Assembly (NCBI RefSeq): GCF_029227915.1
Contig: NC_079883.1
Coordinates: 9,176,001-9,240,000, forward strand
Reading direction: 5' to 3'
Source of the DNA: Hydractinia symbiolongicarpus
Lineage: Eukaryota; Cnidaria; Hydrozoa; Anthoathecata; Hydractiniidae
Length of the DNA: 64,000 nucleotides
A program made the position numbers and the translations under genes. Below are positions 63,710 to 64,000 of the stretch, one piece after another. A model generated the notes under the pieces. It did no database searches, was not told the origin of the DNA, and saw only the letters and a list, made by a program, of their open reading frames with translations. The first letter of the stretch is position 1, and every line of letters begins with the position of its first letter.

Positions 63710-64000
63710 NNNNNNNNNNNNNNNNNNNNNNNNNNNNNNNNNNNNNNNNNNNNNNNNNNNNNNNNNNNNNNNNNNNNNNNNNNNNNNNNNNNNNNNNNNN
63801 NNNNNNNNNNNNNNNNNNNNNNNNNNNNNNNNNNNNNNNNNNNNNNNNNNNNNNNNNNNNNNNNNNNNNNNNNNNNNNNNNNNNNNNNNNNNNNNNNNNN
63901 NNNNNNNNNNNNNNNNNNNNNNNNNNNNNNNNNNNNNNNNNNNNNNNNNNNNNNNNNNNNNNNNNNNNNNNNNNNNNNNNNNNNNNNNNNNNNNNNNNNN
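63710..64000. other. Assembly gap (291 N to window end)
   Basis: N run starting inside U1 of unit 11 and running off the window; possibly the start of another 500-N spacer. Confidence 0.95.

Overview
The window is a head-to-tail array of one 5,852-bp repeat: ten units plus most of an eleventh, interrupted by a 500-N gap (23056..23555) and ending in a second gap (63710..64000). Unit starts, at the same phase as window base 1, are 1, 5853, 11705, 17556, 23910, 29762, 35614, 41466, 47318, 53170 and 59022. Adding a feature's unit-1 position to (unit start minus 1) gives its place in the other units. Correct this by -1 downstream of the H2B 3' region in unit 3, -1 downstream of the H4 stem-loop in unit 4, and +1 then +2 in unit 11 after its H2B/H2A promoter and its H2A 3' region.

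Each unit holds a complete intronless histone quintet followed by a block of small RNA genes: H1(+), H3(-), H4(+), H2B(-), H2A(+), 5S rRNA(+), U1 snRNA(-), U2 snRNA(-), tRNA-Arg(ACG)(-). H3/H4 and H2B/H2A are divergent pairs with shared promoters. H1/H3, H4/H2B and 5S/U1 converge. The tRNA and the next unit's H1 diverge. All five histone genes end in a 16-nt histone stem-loop and a shared A-rich downstream element, as in animal replication-dependent histone genes. One repeat therefore carries three transcription types: Pol II histone mRNA, Pol II snRNA, and Pol III 5S and tRNA.

The organism is an animal: it has histone 3' stem-loops, a metazoan-type 5S, U1 and U2, and an H4 differing from the vertebrate protein at one residue (I for V at mature position 21). 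The A+T-rich flanks and the H2A, H2B and H1 sequences suggest an early-branching metazoan. A cnidarian, perhaps a hydrozoan, is my best guess, but this is inference and not proven by the window.

The units are almost identical. The translated histones are the same in all 11 copies, and I saw only a handful of single-base differences, all non-coding. Beyond the genes, the non-coding DNA shows E2F-like sites, an H1-type AC box, CCAAT boxes, TATA-like boxes at constant spacing, two perfect inverted repeats in the divergent promoters, a PSE-like 9-mer shared by U1 and U2, and a common element after every histone stem-loop that predicts an unusual U7 snRNA.
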